A DNA stretch of 64,000 nucleotides from Cyprinodon diabolis (GCA_030533445.1 CM060082.1:40101317-40165316), one strand, 5' to 3'; shown: positions 35,705-48,700, counted from the stretch's first letter. Notes: generated by a model not told the origin, from the sequence alone. Program-made: numbers and translations.

Positions 35705-38185
35705 CTGAAAGCTTTGAGGAACAACAATGAGATACTTTTATTCTAATATAATTACCCTGGTTTGATTCGTTTATTTCAGAAACTGGTCAAATAACAGACC
35801 AAGTATCAGTTGAACAGATTCTTTTGCTTTTAGAGGTAAGGAAAACCCATAAAACAAAACTAACAGTACTCAGAACCTTAATGATCAGGTTCAGTATATC
35901 TGACCCATTTGCTCTAGAATGTGTTCAATGGTACGTCAGAGTAAAGCTAAAGTTTAGAGACGTCTGCAACACAGACAGACCAAGCATATCTGAAAACATC
36001 AGGATTTATTCTGCTTCAACAGAAGAGCCAAAGTGGGGTGACTTCAGGTCAGTGAGTCCAGTGACGGTAGCAGCTCACAACATCTTAGCATCCTAACAAT
36101 GGTATGTTTCTATTTTTTTTACATAAACTTCATATGATGAAGGGAAACAACATCATATCTGTCTAAAATCAGTAATTATGATGGGGCAACAGTTTCTGAT
36201 TATTGTGGAAACAATTAATATTTAAGGTGACTTTAAGAATAAATTCTTATTTTCCATGTTATCATGAATAAAATCAGTCACACATTAAATATCAGTGGTT
36301 TTACTGCCAGACCAACAGAGTATCTTCTGAACCAGGCTCTGTGCATAGCCAATTTATCATCAGGTGTCTGGGTCAAAAGTCAAGATTATGTTGCCCCTAG
36401 CAACATCAGCGTCCAGCTGTAACCCGGCAGAACAAACCCTTCCCACGGATCCTCCCGGCCATCCTTGGTCTTTACTTTGTAGAACTAAACCTTGGAAGTT
36501 CTTCCTACATCTTTAACTGTGTGTTTTGGTCTTGTTTGACTTTGGAAACTATAGTCAACATTCAGGAGGGTGATACTGTGGGTACAACCTCAGCAACCAT
36601 CTGATGTTCAGCTCAGTTCTCTGTCCGTTTTTACTCCCAGTTATAGTTGCTGGCATCATGGTGTGTTTGCTATTCTAGAAAGCTAAGGTCACTTGGTTCT
36701 GGTCAGTCTGTAGAAATTAAAGATTGAACAACTGCACACTGAGCAATGTGATATTCATGATCCTCACTGCCTTATCTAAATAACAATGGGTGCATTTAAG
36801 CAGGTACATGATAATGACATCTTCAACTACACTCCACAGAGATAAACATGCTTCAGAGGGTCCTGATGGTTGCTCGTTTTTTAACTCAGGGCGGACAGCA
36901 GGATTCTTTATCAGACCTTCATAATGTAGCTGAATGATTGATAGAAGAATTGGCTTGAATTTCCTCCTTCTCTCTCTTCTCTTTGATCCTGTTCTGAATC
37001 TGCTGCATGTCCTTTTCAACATATGTGCGATTTAGGAATATAGTTGGTGTAACATATCAGCATTTCAGACGTTAATCAACTGCTGGCAGTTGGAAAGAAA
37101 AAAGAGTAAATAACGTCCCACTATAAAGAGATATAATCTAATATACTTCTACTTTAGCTGCACAGCCTGTAACACCAGAGGAGAAAAACGTATATGAACT
37201 GGACTTTTAATCACAAAATAAGGAGCTACGGTTCTTTCACAAAGAATGTATCACAATCAAACTAACTAGACTAAAGCTATTCTTATATGCAGCCACCTTG
37301 AGCAGAGCAATTTTAGCGTAAGATGGAAGGAAGCCAGGATTTGGAGCAAACCTCACAATCTGGACCCAAACGTTACTGTTCTGGCAAACCCACTGCTGGG
37401 CTTGGCAGCCTCTACTTTCCATTGCAGAGTTATTGCCTCAGCCTTTTGTTAAGGCATTTTCCAGCATTTCTGTGTGTCTATAACACCTCTGTCCACAGAC
37501 ACAAGAGGCCACATCTGGATACAACAACAAATCTGCACTAAAAAATGTTTCACTGTTTCTCAGTCTGCAGAGTTTATTCAGAACTTTGTCCTTGGTTCAG
37601 TGGGAGTCCTTTAAAAAGCACAAGGCTGTGACTATATTATTTCTACACATTCATGTTAAGATTGTTTTATATTTCAGGGCATCAATCATTTCTCATTTAG
37701 ATGCATCATTAATCAGGAAAAGTGTTCACATCTACTGCTACTTGTCTCAAATCCACAAATCCTCCATTCTGTCCAGATCTTGTAGATCATCAGTCACTGA
37801 AATAAGATTTAACTCAAAGACAAGATCCAACCCTGCCTCCGGTTATTACAGCAGTCTGAAACATTTGAAGAAAGTCTTCAATCCTTGTTAAATTAGCACC
37901 CCCTCTTTGTCTGACAGTGAGGCTTTAATCACTTCACTCTGAACTTTTGTCTGATCCAGACAGTTTCATTTAATAATAGAGAGAATAAAAACAAATCCAC
38001 TGACATGTTTCAGAGGGCATTCAAACATCTGCAGAGCATCATACTGGTCTCAAGCAACAAGTGACACAGTAAACATCTAAGCTTCACTATTTAGTTTTCC
38101 TTGTTTGTAAATAAATAACAACTTTTGAATTTGTGAACATCTGCCCATCATACAGGAGTTGATCCCCCACAGGATTATTATGTCG

Positions 38186-38270
<85 letters not shown>

Positions 38271-39316
38271 TTTTGTCTCAGTTCTGATCCAGGAAGTCAG
38301 GGTAGATCCTTATGAGAGCTTGGAGCAAACCAAACCAAACATCATTTAAAGAAGAAAAGCGTTTCAAACCTTTTTACCTCAGCTGAAGCCTTAAGCTTCA
38401 TGTTTGTAATTATCAAATGTTTTCAGGACGTCGTCTCATGAGCAGCTTGGCTCCAATCAACACAAGAAGTTTCAGATTGATGAATGTTTCTGAGGTATTA
38501 AATCACTGCATGTGGGTTACACATTACACTCCCAGACTCACCCCGAAGATAAATCAGTGTTTCAAGGGCTCCCTAGTGGGAATGTATTGGGCTGCCAGGA
38601 CTCAGTCTGAGGGCATCATTTATTTTAGAGGGAACATTACTGCCTTAAAACTAATCTGACACTAAATAACAAGTCAGAAAACGCTCCACCCAGGATGAAC
38701 ACTGCTTCAAGAAATCCATGCCTTACATGACTAATGATTAAAGCTCCGTCAGCTCTCTGACATTAAAGGCTGGTACCACCATGTTCCCGACTGGTCCAGT
38801 TCTAATGGGCCTTCAATGACGTCACTGAGGCCTATAAGGGAAAGAAAGGAAGATCTGACCGCTGATGAGAGCGGAAACAACGACCCAATGAGTCCTGACT
38901 GAGTGATGGCTGCAGAGAAAACTAGCAGATGTACTGATGCACCACATCTACACAGCTGCAGAGGTGAGCTGAACCCTCCTCTTCTGGATCCTCTACTGCT
39001 GTTATTTTTCATACACTGACTGACAGCTGTTACCCGCATCAGCTCAGCAACACAGGCCCCAACGGTTATTGGCACATGTGGGGGAAATGTCTAATTCCTA
39101 TTAAAGCTATTTGACTCAGAGCTTTGCAAGATTGCTGCTCCAGTGATCAGGTAGAGATTTGTTCAAGTACTTCTGATCTGTTATCACAGAAACACAACAA
39201 CAACAAGCAGAGAACATGTGTTCTGTCTGTCCACCATATGGTGTTGGACCATATGGCCGCATGAGTCCAGGTAGGTTAAGAACTAGTCAAATGTGGAGCT
39301 GATGGTCCGTGCATAC
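35705..39316. other. armc4 intron
   Basis: A 3.6-kb intron of the decayed gene. The only recognised content is the trinucleotide repeat at 38186-38270. Short frames show no resemblance to known families. Confidence 0.7.
38186..38270. repeat. (CAT/ATC)n microsatellite
   Basis: An uninterrupted run of about 28 trinucleotide units. Confidence 0.95.
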
Positions 39317-39472
39317 ATAGCTACGTTCTCCATGCTGACTGAACACTTCCAAATGGCCCCAGTGGCAGCAGCCAGAAGCTGCTTGTTGTCTGCTTTAGCC
39401 AGCAGTGAAACCAGTGGCTGCAGGCCTTTGGAGCGGCGGACCAGGTCCCCGTGTCCGTTGGTCCTCTGCACA
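39317..39472 (-). pseudogene. armc4 (odad2), pseudogene: armc4 exon (ARM repeats), extra base
   Basis: Acceptor TTTACAG|TGTGCA. It begins CAEDQRTR in one frame, then DLVRRSKGLQPLVSLLAKAD and NKQLLAAATGAIWKCSVSME in the next. The run GGGG at 39447-39450 has one G too many for ACACGGGACC (TRDL). The donor region GTAGCTAT|GTATGC also leaves the wrong phase. Confidence 0.85.
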
Positions 39473-39657
39473 CTGTAAAGCAAATGAGAGGCCTGAGAGA
39501 GATCTGCAGTCTGGCTCTGACCAGGAGGCAAAGAGGTCAGGTGTTTGTATCCTTAAATAGTTTGGTCCAAATAAACTGTTTTTATAAATGAGCTTTCTGT
39601 TTCCACACAGATAAAATACTGAGCTCTGAGCAGAGCCGAAGACAGAGAAGCAAGCAC

Positions 39658-39754
39658 CTTAAAGAAGCATCTGGAGCTCAGCGTTGCTTCTCCTGAGCTT
39701 CTTCACCAAAACCTCCACCATCCCTTCACTTTGTATGGCAGCCCTGTAGGTTTT
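39658..39754 (-). pseudogene. armc4 (odad2), pseudogene: armc4 exon (ARM repeats), shortened, stop
   Basis: Acceptor TTACACAG|AAAACC and donor TTTAAG|GTGCTT. It encodes KTYRAAIQSEGMVEVLVKKL and SNAELQ, then MLL and TAA (39661-39659). Mammalian ARMC4 continues LQEHCAMAIYQ here. The exon is about 14 nt shorter than expected, which both removes residues and shifts the frame. Confidence 0.75.
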
Positions 39755-39977
39755 CTGTGTAACAGAAGAAAACTACAGAATAACAGATGCCATCGATATT
39801 GAATAAAGATTAACTGATGACGTTAAATCAATTGGACAAAGTTCTTTAAAGTTTTAATGGTTAAATATCATCATTGGAGCTGAATCCCAGTGACCATTTA
39901 CAGTAAGAACCATTTAAAGAATCGAATTCCCACATTTCACAGCAAAGGGCACGACTTCCTAGCTGGGATCTCCGCAC

Positions 39978-40212
39978 CTGTGAGGCACATTCCTGCAGGG
40001 TACCCACAATAGGGACCAGCATGTTCTCCTGTGGAGACCCAAGTAGGCATACTAGCAGAGGGATCCCTTCAGCGTTGCGAATGGCCTCCTTGTTCTTGGT
40101 GCTTTTGCTGTAGTTCCACAGAGCTGAAGCTGCACAGCGGGCCACCTGCAGATCCTTCTCCATGTTTGCTCTCTACTTGGCTTGAGTTAGGGAAGCAGTC
40201 CAGCAGCTTCAC
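39978..40212 (-). pseudogene. armc4 (odad2), pseudogene: armc4 exon (ARM repeats), frameshift
   Basis: Acceptor GATTAG|GTGAAG and donor CTCACAG|GTGCGG. It starts [17 protein letters not shown] in one frame. The rest, [20 protein letters not shown] and [30 protein letters not shown], is in another frame. The offset at about 40163-40175 equals one extra base (or two missing). Confidence 0.85.
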
Positions 40213-40329
40213 CTAATCAAAGAGAGGCCCCCAGACTGACATATTATTAAAGAGCAGCAGTTGGACAAAACACCTCCATGGACTAATCTCCATGCCAAAG
40301 ACCAATCTAAGCTAACAGTGTGTGTTGGT

Positions 40330-42100
40330 GAAGATTCTCAGTCATCCAGGTCATAGTCATTCCAAAAAAGTAAAAAAAAAAAAAAATTCACTGGACTTTG
40401 TTTTCAAGTTTGGAGACATTTCGCTTCCCATCCAGGAAGCTTTTTCAATTCCAAATGTCAGAATTAGCTTCAAGTTTGACGTTTTATAGAGTAGACCAAA
40501 ACAAAGTCTTGCTTTGGCTTAGAAAACATGCAAATTGAACCAGAAGAACAGGTCGGCCCCTTAGGAATGGGAAGTCGTTTGGGTTCTTTGTTAGCCTGCA
40601 ATACCTGAAACTGGTCTATGCCTCTGAAATGGGGGTCGTCAGGGGAAATTGTTGCCCTGGCTGAGCAGGCAAGATGTTTTGGTCCCCTATATGGGGGTGG
40701 GGGTTTGTGATGATAGCGGGAAGGAATCAACTCTTTTGCTGCATTGTAGGATTTTGAGTCCACCCTCTCTTTTTAAGGTTGTTTTTTCTTTTCTTAACAT
40801 AAATGGCTTCTTTCAGACCCCTTTCAAACCACCTGTTCTCTTTGTCCAAAATGTGAACATTCTGGTCCTCAAAAGAATGTCCTTTGTCCATAAGGTGTAG
40901 ATAGACTGCCGAGTCTTTTCCAGAGGAGGTCGCTTTTTAGTGTTGGGCCATGTGTCTGAGGACCAGAGCATTCCTCACTGCATTGAATTGCATACACCAC
41001 TCCACTCATACTTGGTCTGGGGGTTTTGTATTTAGGATGCACTAGTCTCTGTTTAAGGGTCTTTTTTGGTTTGAAATGTACTAGGATTTTGTGTTTGGAG
41101 AAAATCCTCTTGAGTTTTTCAGAGACTCCAGCAACATATGGGATGACAGTGTTTTTGTATTTAATCTTATTTAACAGTTATGTTCTGCTGCTTGTCTTTT
41201 GGATTTTCTTGCTGATTTGACAAACACTCAATTTGGGTATCCACAGGTTTGGAGAGCATCTTTGATGCGTTTCTGTTCTTTGTGCGGACAGAAAGTTTGT
41301 GTTCCAGTGGGTGTTGTGAGTCAAACAGAAGATGTTGGTCTGTGTTAGTGGATTTCCTATACACCTAAATGTTGAGGTTTCCATCTCCTTCCATGCTCAC
41401 CAAATTGTCCAGAAAAGGTAGCTTGTTCTTGTTAGCATCCTCTCTGGTGAATTTGGTATTGTGGTCAACCGAGTTGATGTGTCTTGTGAAAACTTCCACT
41501 TCTTTTAACTGGATTTTGATGACTGTGTCATCCACATACTGTCTTGGTGGTGTTTCTCTGTAGGTGTCCAAAGCTCTCTTTACCATTTCTTCAGTGTAAA
41601 GATTTGCTACAATTGGTGACATGGGAGATCCCAGGGCACAACCATGCTTCTGTCTGTAAAAAATACCTCTGAATTTGAAATAGGTTGTGCAAAACAAGGT
41701 CCAGTAGGGTCCAGATCTGGTCTGGATTGAAATTAGTCCTGTTGTTTAGGTCACTGTCTTGTTGAAGACGTTTCCTGGCTTTTTCCACTACCATTTATAT
41801 AAATATGCATGTGAAAAAAGAAGTAACATCAAAAGACAAACAGAGTTTCTCCTGGCGCCATCTTTAAATGTTTGACTTTGTTTACAAAGTCTTTGGAGTT
41901 TTCTATGTGATGTGGTTTGTTTCACACCAGAGGTCTAAAATATTAGTAAGTTGTTTAGCAATGTAGTACGTTAATGCGTTGATGCTGCTGACAATGGGTC
42001 TAAGTGGTGTTACTTCTTTGTGAAGTTTTGGGAGCCCATACAACACCATTAAAAGTCCAGTGGATTCATGTGAATGCAGACAGATATGCTTCAACTTTCC
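40330..42100 (-). mobile_element. Penelope-like retroelement, decayed
   Basis: Minus-strand pieces follow the order of a Penelope-like reverse transcriptase. GLPKLHKEVTPLRPIVSSIN (41903-42094) is the family hallmark. Then come HGCALGSPMSPIVANLYTEE and YVDDTVIKIQ with NKLPFLDNLV (41365-41697), YRKSTNTDQHLLFDSQHPLE (41167-41364) and the start of a GIY-YIG endonuclease, GVVYAIQC, near 40985-41010. Stops and frame changes separate the pieces. The 3' end, with GAAAGCTTCCTGGA-like sequence at about 40340-40450, has a second copy at 50163-50420. It lies between two armc4 exons. Confidence 0.8.
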
Positions 42101-42167
42101 TCCCCTGTTGTTCTCCAGTTCCTCTGCAGCCTTTTAGAACCAAACCTCCATCTTCCAGAGCTCTTAC

Positions 42168-42375
42168 TCAAGGGTTTCCCAATTCCTCCATGTTGCCTGA
42201 CGATTCTTCTTGCTCTGCGGGACGTGGCCACGTTTTTGATGGTCTCAGCAGCTAAGGCCTGCAGCTCCTTCACGGGTGAGTCCAGTTTGCTAACCATCCT
42301 CTGCAGGCCTCTTATCTGTACAATGGTCTGTCAGAGCTGAACATTCTGGCTGATCTTTGTCTTTAAAGACTCAAT
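42168..42375 (-). pseudogene. armc4 (odad2), pseudogene: armc4 exon (ARM repeats), nonsense codon
   Basis: Acceptor CTGATCAG|ATTGAG. It encodes IESLKTKISQNVQL, then TGA at 42333-42331, then [20 protein letters not shown] and [29 protein letters not shown]. Mammalian ARMC4 has arginine where the TGA stands (PQIRQNIV), so a CGA-to-TGA change is likely. At the 3' end TTGA|GTAAG has one base too many to keep phase with the next exon. Confidence 0.85.
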
Positions 42376-42722
42376 CTGATCAGAAACATTTAGGACAAAA
42401 ACAGCAACATGGAAGAAGGAGCAAGAATCCAAGCATCGCTTTATGATAACTGTGCATTCTATGGCAACATGCGGAGACACATTAACATCTGGAAGTCAAA
42501 CACTCAGCTGTATTTCCACTAAAAGTAGCTAACAAGTCTGAATCAAGCAGTTTAACCAGCCTCCTGACATGTCCTGCTGATGAATAACAGCTGCCCTGTG
42601 TCTCTAAAAGCGGTTTCCTACCAGCACTCCGGGTTCAGTCTCTAAAACCCAGACTAGCTCAAAGAACCAGTTCTGCTCATGACTACAGTCCATCCAGGTA
42701 CAGCTTCAGCACAGCTTCTTAC

Positions 42723-42858
42723 TTTGCATCTGATGTTGTCTGTATCCAGAAGGTTCAGGAGGACTTCCAGCCCACCTAAGTCCTGGATCGCCACTTGGCA
42801 CCAGTTCCAGCTCCATCATGGCACAGAGAACCAGCACAGTGGCTGTCTCGTCGCCTTC
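42723..42858 (-). pseudogene. armc4 (odad2), pseudogene: armc4 exon (first ARM repeat), 11-nt deletion
   Basis: Acceptor CTTTTCAG|GAAGGC and donor TGCAAA|GTAAG. The first frame reads [18 protein letters not shown]; the second reads [20 protein letters not shown]. Both match the ARMC4 segment ([29 protein letters not shown]). Between them the four residues before CQ have shrunk from 12 nt to 1 nt, an 11-nt loss at about 42800-42804 that breaks the frame. Confidence 0.85.
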
Positions 42859-43984
42859 CTGAAAAGACGAAGAATCCGGGGCATGAAATGGTCGATAATT
42901 CTTATTTTGCATTCAATTTCTATTTGATAGACTATCAGATTCACAGTCCCTGGGACTTGAAGTTTTAAACTAGCTGGTACTGACTTTACTCATTCTGAAA
43001 TATTTATTGTATTAACATGAACTTTTTCAAGAAATATAACATACATTTTTTTTCTATACACTGAAGTGAGTTGCTTTGAGAAAAGCAGAACAAATGTTTT
43101 TGCATGTACTTTAAAGCAAACGCTAATTAATAAAATAAATTTAAAAAAATGAATTATAAAGGTTTTCTCATTAAGATCAAAAATCTAATTTACAAGTGAT
43201 ATATGTCTTGATAAATAAAAAAATACAAATTCTCACTTAGGAAAATCAGCTGGATTAATGAGAGAGTTTTACTGCAAGCTCTTCTAGTTGCTATGAAACT
43301 GTTTATAGAAAAGCTTAATCTTCTTGTCTGATGAAATTCTGTAGGTAAAACAGGATGAGCCCATCTGAAGGATCAAAGCAGGACCGAAAGCTTTTTTTAT
43401 GAACTGGTTGTGAGCCACATAAAGATATTTTCCACATGTTACTTCGTCTCTTCCTGCAGGTTTCTCTGCCTCAGTTGCTAACAGCAGAAATCTCCACGTG
43501 GCTGAATGGAGGTCCTCTTCTAATCTCGTGACTCCAGGCCAGTAAATCACAGCACTAAGTATGTGGAGCAGGAATTATGTCAGCACAGCTGCCAGTAATT
43601 CCATTTTGAGACTTTATCTGATGCTGTTCTGCAGTGACCTTGACGCGCTGCTAGAAGGAGTGAACTTCTAGCTGAAGTGGTGCTCAGAACTTACTGCTGT
43701 GTTGGATTGGTTGCAGAAGGATTTAGGCCCCTGACAGAGCTTTGTAGATCTTAATATTAAAGGGAAGAGGAGGAACCAAACAGAGTTTGAACTGAATAGG
43801 ATGGATCAGTCTTCTTTTTGTAGGTTCAGATGGAAGAATTTCAATAGCTCTGAAACAGAGTGACCTTTTATTATTGGACTTTCTGTCAAGTTACAGATTG
43901 TATATAATAAACACTCTGTTCAAGCATAACAATATGCATCACTGCACAAAGCAACAGGACACACTAGGACAGAGGTCCATGATC
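42859..43984. other. armc4 intron, repeat-free part
   Basis: About 1.1 kb with an AT-rich stretch at 43000-43240. No gene, RNA or repeat family was recognised. Confidence 0.6.
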
Positions 43985-44457
43985 AACTTTTTTGTTGTAT
44001 ATTTTGACCTTCGGCTGCAAGTCTGCGACAACCTTGGACATCCTCCATGACTCTGATGGCCCCAGCCCACCTTTACGCTGTCATCTGCTGGACCCCTGGC
44101 AGTGCAGAACAGTACCGAAAAAGGCTAAACAAACTGGTGAGAAAGGCCACTTTTTTTCTGGACTTGACTCTGGACTCATTGGAGGAAGTGGCTGAGAGGA
44201 GAGTGCTTTCCAAGCAGCTCATTCATCCCTGCTGCCAAAAGACTTTAAAATGTGGCACTATACGTCAATAACTTGTGCAAAAACTAATGTGCAATCACTC
44301 TTTAGTGGCCTGTGCAATAACCAGTTTTTTATATTTAATACCCAACACAATAACTATATTTATATATACCTATTTATGTAAATTCCCATTTAATGCCCTG
44401 TGCAATAAATCTAAATAATAGTCCTATTAAATACTGTAAGATACTTCAGCTGTTTTA

Positions 44458-44460
<3 letters not shown>
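43985..44460 (+). mobile_element. LINE 3' end (coding end plus 3' UTR)
   Basis: It encodes AHLYAVICWTPGSAEQYRKR and LNKLVRKATFF then LDSLEEVAERRVLSKQLIHP, a pattern common at the C-terminus of abundant fish LINEs. It is followed by a UTR rich in GTGCAATAA repeats. After the (TA)n at 44461-44521 the tail ends at about 44640 with CAATAAAGTCAATTAATCAA. Probably L2/CR1-type; clade uncertain. Confidence 0.6.

Positions 44461-44521
<61 letters not shown>
44461..44521. repeat. (TA)n microsatellite
   Basis: About 61 bp of alternating AT inside a LINE 3' tail, at the same relative place as the tract at 7063-7116. Confidence 0.95.
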
Positions 44522-44525
<4 letters not shown>

Positions 44526-44639
44526 CCAAGCACCTTGTTTTTTTTTCCTTTTGACACCTTTCTGACTATTGTGCCGATGTGACAAATTAATTTCTCCATT
44601 GTGACATCAATAAAGTCAATTAATCAAACAATCAACAAT

Positions 44640-45740
44640 TGTGTGAAGAGACGGGTGGAGCTGTCCACTGATCACCACCTGGTGGTGAGCTGGATACGCT
44701 GGAAGAGGAGGAAGCCAGACCGGCTCGGCAGGCCTAAGAGAGTAGCAAGGATATCCTGGGAACATCTGGTGGAGCCCTCAGTCGGGGATGTCTTCAACTC
44801 CGACCAACAGGAGAGCTTCTCCCAGATTCTGGCGGAGGGTGGGGACATACGTAGAGTGAGAGAGGGCAATGTTTTCTGCTTCCATTGTCAATCCAGCTCC
44901 CTGTAGCTATGGCGGTAAAGTTTGCATTGCTTGTCGTGGCAACAACCCCCAAACCTGATGGAAGACACCTGCAGTGTGGGATGCTGTCAAGCTTTAGAAG
45001 GAGTCCTATCCAGGCTGTCTGGCTTTTGGGACTCCTGAGGACTTTGGAGAGGCCATGGAGAAAGAGTGTCAGTTTGTCTCAAATTGATTCTGCCAACTGT
45101 CAGACGCCTCAGGAGGTGGAAGCAGTGCTTTGTCAACATTGTTTTCAATGGAAATGAGGAGCTGCTAACCAAAAAGAGGACATTTCTGGACAGTAGAGGG
45201 AATACTTTAAGGATCTCCTCAATCAGGCTGACCCAACTTTTATTGTAGAAGGAGAGACTGGGTGTTTGGGGCTCGATTCCTTCATCACCCAGTATCAAGT
45301 CACTGAAGTACTTTAAAAAATCCAAATGTAGATAATATCAGGCTGTCATTGCTGACAAACCTCTTCAACACCGCACGGAGATCGGGAAAAGCGCCCCAAG
45401 ACTAGTAGACTGGGGTGGTGGTTGCCCTGCACAAAAAGGGAGACCAGAGGGTGTGTTCCAACTATAGGTCACAATTCTGGTTCAGCAACTAGCGTATCTA
45501 ATCTCTCTGCTGGCTCCCTGCTATTAATACCTCCTGGAAGTAGTGCAGTTGGTTCACGACCAAGTGTGAAATGACAGGGTTGAGAATCAGCCTCCAGATC
45601 TGAAGACATGGTTCACGACTGGAAAGAGGTGGCCAATCCCCTTCAGGTTGGAGGACAGTTGCTGCCTCAAGTTAAAGAGTTCCAGTATCTTGGGGTCCTG
45701 CTGCATCCTTCCTGTTGATGTCAATGTATTTATAACAGGG
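44640..45740 (+). mobile_element. LINE coding fragment (endonuclease end to RT start), decayed
   Basis: It encodes STDHHLVVSWIRWKRRKPDR and RVARISWEHLVEPSVGDVFN (end of an apurinic-type endonuclease). Broken pieces then correspond to the linker and the start of the reverse transcriptase (plus-strand GACCAGAGGGTGTGTTCCAACTATAGG at about 45442-45468, i.e. the RVCSNYRG motif) and to EFQYLGVL at about 45680. Several frame changes. It appears to be the same LINE family as the fragment at 58105-59245. Confidence 0.65.
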
Positions 45741-48700
45741 AGGATCGAATGGAGCTTCTACTTTAACACCGAGGCTTTAGAAAGTTGCGAATGAAGAGAG
45801 CATGATAAAAAACTGACTTCAGTCTGCTATCTGGATGCTGTGAGAATCAACATCAGCCTCATAGAGGCACAGACCTGTAGTCATCCAGGTAGAAAAACAA
45901 ACTCTTTAGAGCCCTGGCCAAATACTCCTCCATCAACATCATTAAAACACAAAACAAAACATCCATGTGTGGCTAAGTCAAAGTTTTGAACTCCCTACAG
46001 AACAAGCAGCAGTCTGTGGTGTGAGAGGAAAAAGATCCCCTCCTAAAATCAAACAGATATTAAACTTGGCTCCAGCTGAGCTTCAACTCTGATGGTGATG
46101 ATATAAATTCACTGTAGGAATAAGGCCGTAAATAACTGCACTGTGTGGATTCCAGAGAGATGGAAAGCTGGGACATATTGGTTAGAGCTACAAGCATCTT
46201 TGTGAAGCAGGAACACACACAACCCTAAAGCAGTTACCAAAATCCTGTGTTCAAAGCTTCAAATTCACTCAGCAGTGTTGATCTAATCTCACTGTTGTCA
46301 CTTTTTACATTGTTCTTTTGCTTTCTGGAAACAGTCAATTCCTCCTATCAGACTGGGAATTTCCTTCCAGTAGTTTCCATTTTGTTGAACTAAAATTCCC
46401 ACAGACAGATTGTTGGCTGCTGGATTTTCTACTGAAGATATCCTGGTTGCAGTGAGCAGGATCTGATTGAACAACAAGCTCTGGAGGTCAGAAGGTCATC
46501 AATTCTAACAGGAAATCATTCCTGAACATTCAGATCTTCTGGATCACTATGGTTAGGAAGTTATGTGTTAGGTTTATTTAATGATGATTATTAATGTGTG
46601 TTCATATGAAACATTGTAGAAATGAGATGCTCCACTCCTGTCTCATGATTCAGTCAGGAGACCATCCTGCCTTGTCATTCTGATGGAGCATCCTGTCTTT
46701 ATGAACTGATCAATTGTTCTGTCAGAACAATACTCTGTTTGTAACCATGTGTCATGTTCTGTTAATAAAACGCTCTGTGGAGGAGGTCCGGTGGAAGACA
46801 GTGTGTTTGAGTCTGGGGTTCAACTGTCTCTCCTTCTGCAGAAGCCGTATGAAAAATCCCTTACTGTGTATTGCAGTTCTTCTTTTGCAAACCTACATTT
46901 ATGAACCCAACACTATGAAGGGATATTTCCTGATGAAGGACGAGGGACAAGTTGTGGAGATCCTTTTCTACTTGAATCTGGCTCAACGACAGAGACCAGA
47001 TAATATCTAACAGTGATTAGTAAAGGAAGCAGGGAATTCTCTCCAGTCAGGTATTCTGAGGTATTCCCAGCTAGTCTGGGTAAGAGCTGCTTCTGTCTTC
47101 CTTTGTCTCCTTTCATGTTTTGACAAAAATATTCATCAGATTTCCTCTAAGATCCATCACACACCAGCTTTATCTGAATTTGTTAGCAGTGTGGGCAAAC
47201 AGGGCTACAGGTACTGCAGTTAGACATAAACTTCCCCCTGGACCTGGGCTCTATGTGCAACCAAACAGGTCTGGGTCAGGACCACCAGAACTGAGCCAAA
47301 GGCTTCATGAAGGCTCTCCATCCAAGAGCTTTAAATAGGAGAAGCCTCTATCTGGCTTAAATGCTCCTCAAAGATGACTCCTGTTGAGGTTTTCCTAACG
47401 ACACCAGACAGCAGATATCAGCACACCTCTGATTGTAGAGAAGAAGATATGTAGCAGTCAGGCAGAGGATCCATTTCAGGACCTGGCATATCCTGCTTCT
47501 TTCTGGGAGTTTAAATGGATAAGCAGCCTCATCATCCCACACAAGAATGCTCATCAACCATGTTCATGTTGAAGTTTCAGATTACAACTTCCACAAGCTC
47601 TAAGTAGCAAGAAAACACATAATTAATAACGTCCCCAGAGGATTGCAGCCGTCATCATACAGATAGCAAAGACTCTTGTTGAGGGGGTTCATGCAGCCAG
47701 AGCTACAGATGTTTCATCAAAGCTGCAGAGCTGCTTGGATAAGGAGAACTGGGCCCTGTAGACCAATTATATCTGGTCCCAGTTCCACTGCGAGACGGCT
47801 CCCATAAACATTCATATAGCATTTCCAGGAAGCCCATTATCAGAGAGAGGAAGTTCATCTGAGTGGTTTTCAGAATGAATAAACACTGAATCCCAGTTTT
47901 CCAGAGCCACTAGGAATTTGGTGTCCTGCTGTGGTGTGAGCTGTGGTGTGGGACTGAGTGGGCCCTTCACTGTGTCTTCACTGTGCCAACAGAGAACCAT
48001 TAGCAAGGAATTACTTTAGGTTTAGGATTAGGAATTATTCAGTGATAACAACATACTGAGCCTACTGGCACAATGTGAAGCCATTCTGTGAGACTGATAA
48101 TCACTGACCATGACCATTTATTGGTCGCAAAAACCAATAAATGGTAAAAACATTTAGGTTAGTTTCACATCCTAAGTGTTTTTACAATTAGGATGTAAAA
48201 TCTTAGCCACTTAGGATGTTTTTTACTGTATAATGGAAGACAGAATCCATCTGAAAAACCCCATGATATGATCCATAAGTCCTGTCAATTACAACAATGT
48301 ATTTAGACTTCATCTTCACCTGCTGCTAGGTGGTTTCACCAGAACTGATAAACTGATTCATGACCATTCAAGAAATAAAACTCTAATGTACTCATGTTTA
48401 CAACAGTCTATGGCAAATTGTTTTGATGTGTATTAGTTTGACTTAATATGCATTTCTGATACCTGAAAAAATAAACCTTGTCAAAATGACAATTTCAATC
48501 AAAAAACCATGCTTCACATCTAGAATAAACATTCTGCATGTCCATGAATATTCCTATTTTACTGGTTATTATTATTATTATGACTATAAAGAAATGTATT
48601 TCAGATATTACAAATACATATTCAGTCATATTTTTTAGGAGGACAATTTTAAGATCTGTCCAGGGACAACAGATGAAAAATAGCCTTTTAGCTAATTCTG

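Noticed and set aside
39740..39754. Suspected extra C at the start of an ARMC4 exon
   Set aside because: With a phase-0 acceptor the exon reads KTYRAAIQSEG in frame, so no lesion is needed there.
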